Shown in pieces: positions 6,283 to 8,387 of a DNA stretch of 8,387 nt (the stretch's first letter is position 1; each line of letters starts with the position of its first letter). A model generated the notes under the pieces. The model was not told the DNA's origin. It saw only the letters and a program-made list of their open reading frames with translations, and searched no databases. Both the position numbers and the translations under genes were made by a program. Source of the DNA: Candidatus Cryptobacteroides faecihippi (GTDB lineage Bacteria > Bacteroidota > Bacteroidia > Bacteroidales > UBA932); assembly GCA_018066065.1 (NCBI GenBank), contig JAGHSC010000062.1, positions 1-8,387 of the forward strand. The letters are read 5' to 3'.

Positions 6283-8337
6283 TTATTTCTTGATTTCTTC
6301 AAGTATGTTGTCGAGGTGTGCGTAGTTCCTCAGGGTCCAGAGGACGAAGCGGATGTCGGCGTTGATGCACTTGTTGTAGCCTTCCGTGAAGGAGATGTCG
6401 CAGGCGAGGGATTCCTTGTTGCCGTCGAATGCCAGTCCGATCAGCTCTCCTTTTGAGTTGAGGACAGGACTGCCTGAGTTGCCTCCGGTGATGTCGTTGT
6501 CCGAGAGGAAGTCCACTGCCAAGCCTCTGTCGGCTGCTTCGAGGGCCTTCCTCCATTCAGGCTTGAGGCAGAAGTCATGCGATGCCGGATCGTGCTTCTC
6601 GAGGATTCCTGCTGCCGTGCTCTTCCAGTCGCACCAGAGTGCGTCCTTCGGAGAATAGCCTCCAACCTTGCCGAAGCTGACCCTAAGGGTGGAGTTCGCA
6701 TTTGGATATTGCCTTTCCTTCTTTTCCAGTCTCATCTGGTAGACAGCCTTGGTGTACTCCTTGTCGAGGTCGAGGAGGGTGCGCTCTCCCTGGATGTCCC
6801 TGGACCTTCCGTTGAAGTCGGTGTACCTGGCATCGCGGAAGAAGAGGAAGAGCTTGTCCTTCTGAAGCTCCCTGAGCAGCTGGACATCGATCCTTGAATC
6901 CTTGGAGAACAGCTCTGAGCAACGCTCCCTGTCTGTCATCCAGCTTCCGTCCCAGAGCTCTGCGCAGATGGCGTCGTAGTCATTGCCGAAGCGTTCCCTG
7001 AGCTCTTTCTGGTAGGATCCCCACATGCTCTTGTCGACGTGGGTGTAGAACTGCTCGAGTGTGTAGCGGAAGATGTCCCGCTCGACTCTGAGGTCGATCT
7101 CTTCGTAGGTCTTCGCGCATGAAGTCTTGAGATTGGATGCCTTGGCCCCGTCGAACTTGTTCGGGGCACCTTCGATGCGTGATGAGATCACCTGTACCCT
7201 TGTGCCGCGGATCATCGTCTCGCGGAACCAGTTCAGGTCGAGCTCTGCCTTCGTGACTGCCTTGTATTTCTTTTCGATGTCCGCGAGGAGGCTTCCCCAG
7301 CGCTCGGTCCTTTCCTTGTCTGCTGCGATCCATGCAGAGAGTTCCTTCTCAAGCTCGCGCTTCTCGTCAGCGACCCCGAAGCGCTTGTAGCAGAGGATCT
7401 CGCCGCCATAGAGCTCCTGGGCATTGGACATGTTGAAGAAGTAGTCGGAGTACTTCAGGCGCACTGAAGGGTCGGCATCCATCCATTTCTTGATGATCTC
7501 CATCTGTCCTCCGCGGACTTCGTACATGATCGGGAGGGTGACATCGGTGAGGTACTCCACCTTTGATGAGGAGGCTGTGCGGTCTGTCCTTCCTGGGTAG
7601 CCGATGACGATTGTCTTAGAGCCCTTCCTGTAACCCTTGTCCGAAATCTTCAGGTGGGCAGGGGAGTGGAGAGGAACGTTCTCGGGTGAATATTCAGATG
7701 CGCTGCCGTCCGGAGCGGTGTAGATGCGGAGCATTGCGAAGTCACATTTCTGCTGTGGCCACTCCCAGTTGTCGATGTCGCCTCCGAATGCGCCGATGCT
7801 TACCGGCGGTGCGGCGACGAGACGTATGTCTGAATACTCCTTGTAGAGGGAGACATAGTAGCGGCTTCCGGACCAGTAGGTCCCGAGAGACGCCGTGAGT
7901 CCGGTCTCCTGCTCGTATTTCTTCTCGATGATGCCGCTCATCCTTCGCATCGACATCGGTCCTCTCCTGACTGTGCCGTTTTCGTAAAGCCTCTCGACTT
8001 CGTCGGTGACGTCGATCGTTTCCTGGAGGATCTGGATGTGGCGTCCGGGGATAGGGATCTCCTCGGCCATGCTGCGGGCCCAGAATCCGTCTTCAAGGTA
8101 GTTGTGCTCGGCACTGCTCAGCTCGAAGATGTCGCCGTAGGCCACATGGTGGTTGGTGATCACCAGGCCCTTGTCGGAGATCAGGCTTCCGGTTCCCATG
8201 AAGTCGATCGAGACGACAGCTTCAGCGTAGGACTGAACCTTCCTGCTGACGTCCTTCAGCATCCACATACCTTCATCGGCTGACATTTTCACTGTGCTGC
8301 AGAGCAGGATGAATGCCAGCATCGTTGCTTTTCTCAT
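6283..8337 (-). CDS. S46 family dipeptidyl-peptidase (DPP7/DPP11-type), secreted
   Basis: 684 aa. A signal peptide (1-20, MRKATMLAFILLCSTVKMSA) should be cut before DEGMW, the usual mature N-terminus of S46 peptidases. The chymotrypsin-like triad is visible: His64 in TNHHVAY (61-67), Asp in GGDIDNWEWP (185-194) and Ser621 in TGGNSGSPV (617-625). The middle part (about 280-560) is the alpha-helical cap that limits cleavage to N-terminal dipeptides. These enzymes free dipeptides from peptides in the periplasm for amino-acid-fermenting Bacteroidota. The residue 18 after the catalytic Ser, which sets P1 preference, is Gly (AFDGN, Gly639), as in DPP7 (hydrophobic P1); DPP11 (Asp/Glu P1) has Arg there, from recalled literature. 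Odd points: Val65 replaces the Cys of the usual NHHC, and the protein is some 30 residues shorter than the about 710-720 aa of characterised members. First gene of the minus-strand unit. Confidence 0.95.
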   Translation of the reverse strand: MRKATMLAFILLCSTVKMSADEGMWMLKDVSRKVQSYAEAVVSIDFMGTGSLISDKGLVITNHHVAYGDIFELSSAEHNYLEDGFWARSMAEEIPIPGRHIQILQETIDVTDEVERLYENGTVRRGPMSMRRMSGIIEKKYEQETGLTASLGTYWSGSRYYVSLYKEYSDIRLVAAPPVSIGAFGGDIDNWEWPQQKCDFAMLRIYTAPDGSASEYSPENVPLHSPAHLKISDKGYRKGSKTIVIGYPGRTDRTASSSKVEYLTDVTLPIMYEVRGGQMEIIKKWMDADPSVRLKYSDYFFNMSNAQELYGGEILCYKRFGVADEKRELEKELSAWIAADKERTERWGSLLADIEKKYKAVTKAELDLNWFRETMIRGTRVQVISSRIEGAPNKFDGAKASNLKTSCAKTYEEIDLRVERDIFRYTLEQFYTHVDKSMWGSYQKELRERFGNDYDAICAELWDGSWMTDRERCSELFSKDSRIDVQLLRELQKDKLFLFFRDARYTDFNGRSRDIQGERTLLDLDKEYTKAVYQMRLEKKERQYPNANSTLRVSFGKVGGYSPKDALWCDWKSTAAGILEKHDPASHDFCLKPEWRKALEAADRGLAVDFLSDNDITGGNSGSPVLNSKGELIGLAFDGNKESLACDISFTEGYNKCINADIRFVLWTLRNYAHLDNILEEIKK

Positions 8338-8357
8338 CTTGAAAATTTTAATTTTTG

Positions 8358-8365
8358 CGAAATTA
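8358..8365 (-). promoter_or_regulatory. Possible -7 box for the S46 unit
   Basis: The minus strand reads TAATTTCG, one mismatch from TAnnTTTG, in an AT-rich leader 20 nt before the S46 start. A TTTC at 8387-8384, 18 nt further upstream, could be a weak -33 element but touches the window edge. Position and AT content fit a promoter; the match is imperfect. Confidence 0.35.
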
Positions 8366-8387
8366 GTTATTTAAATTGGTATAGAAA

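Overview
The window looks like chromosomal DNA of a Bacteroidota (Bacteroidales-type) bacterium with moderate to high GC. Several signs agree. There is an S46 dipeptidyl-peptidase, a family largely confined to this phylum and a few others. There is a DUF2027-like Smr protein of the Bacteroides type. Promoter boxes match the Bacteroidota -7 consensus TAnnTTTG, and starts lack strong Shine-Dalgarno sequences. No RNA genes, CRISPR arrays, insertion sequences or phage genes were seen.

The layout is three blocks. (1) Positions 1-1321, minus strand: an Smr-domain protein followed after 10 nt by a secreted Ntn-type (C45/carcinine-hydrolase-like) hydrolase that runs off the left edge. (2) Positions 1396-4128, plus strand: a DUF1294 membrane protein, a GNAT acetyltransferase, a MenA-like UbiA prenyltransferase and a radical SAM enzyme. 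The last two overlap by 4 nt (ATGA) and are probably translationally coupled. Blocks 1 and 2 diverge from a compact region (about 1340-1375) with two opposite -7 boxes only 2 nt apart. (3) Positions 8337-4212, minus strand: a secreted S46 dipeptidyl-peptidase, then after 11 nt a polytopic membrane iron-sulfur protein with a metal-binding-like (HMA-fold) domain. Blocks 2 and 3 converge on a strong hairpin at 4150-4189 that can serve both strands.

Two points deserve most attention. First, the iron-sulfur protein gene ends at a TAA (4514-4516), yet about 300 nt downstream still reads as protein: 24 sense codons in the same frame, then a frame change near 4440-4446, then 76 codons to a normal stop at 4212-4214. 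This is a freshly broken C-terminus, a local sequence error, or, less likely, recoding. Second, the coupled UbiA/radical SAM pair joins a prenyl-transfer enzyme with an unusual second metal-binding motif (Glu where MenA has Asp) to a radical SAM enzyme with six extra C-terminal cysteines. It is a candidate isoprenoid lipid or quinone modification module whose product cannot be read from sequence.

The remaining genes are recognisable family members with no obvious shared pathway. Block 3 could reflect peptide catabolism in the periplasm beside a membrane electron-transfer or metal-handling protein, but a functional link is only inferred from co-orientation.
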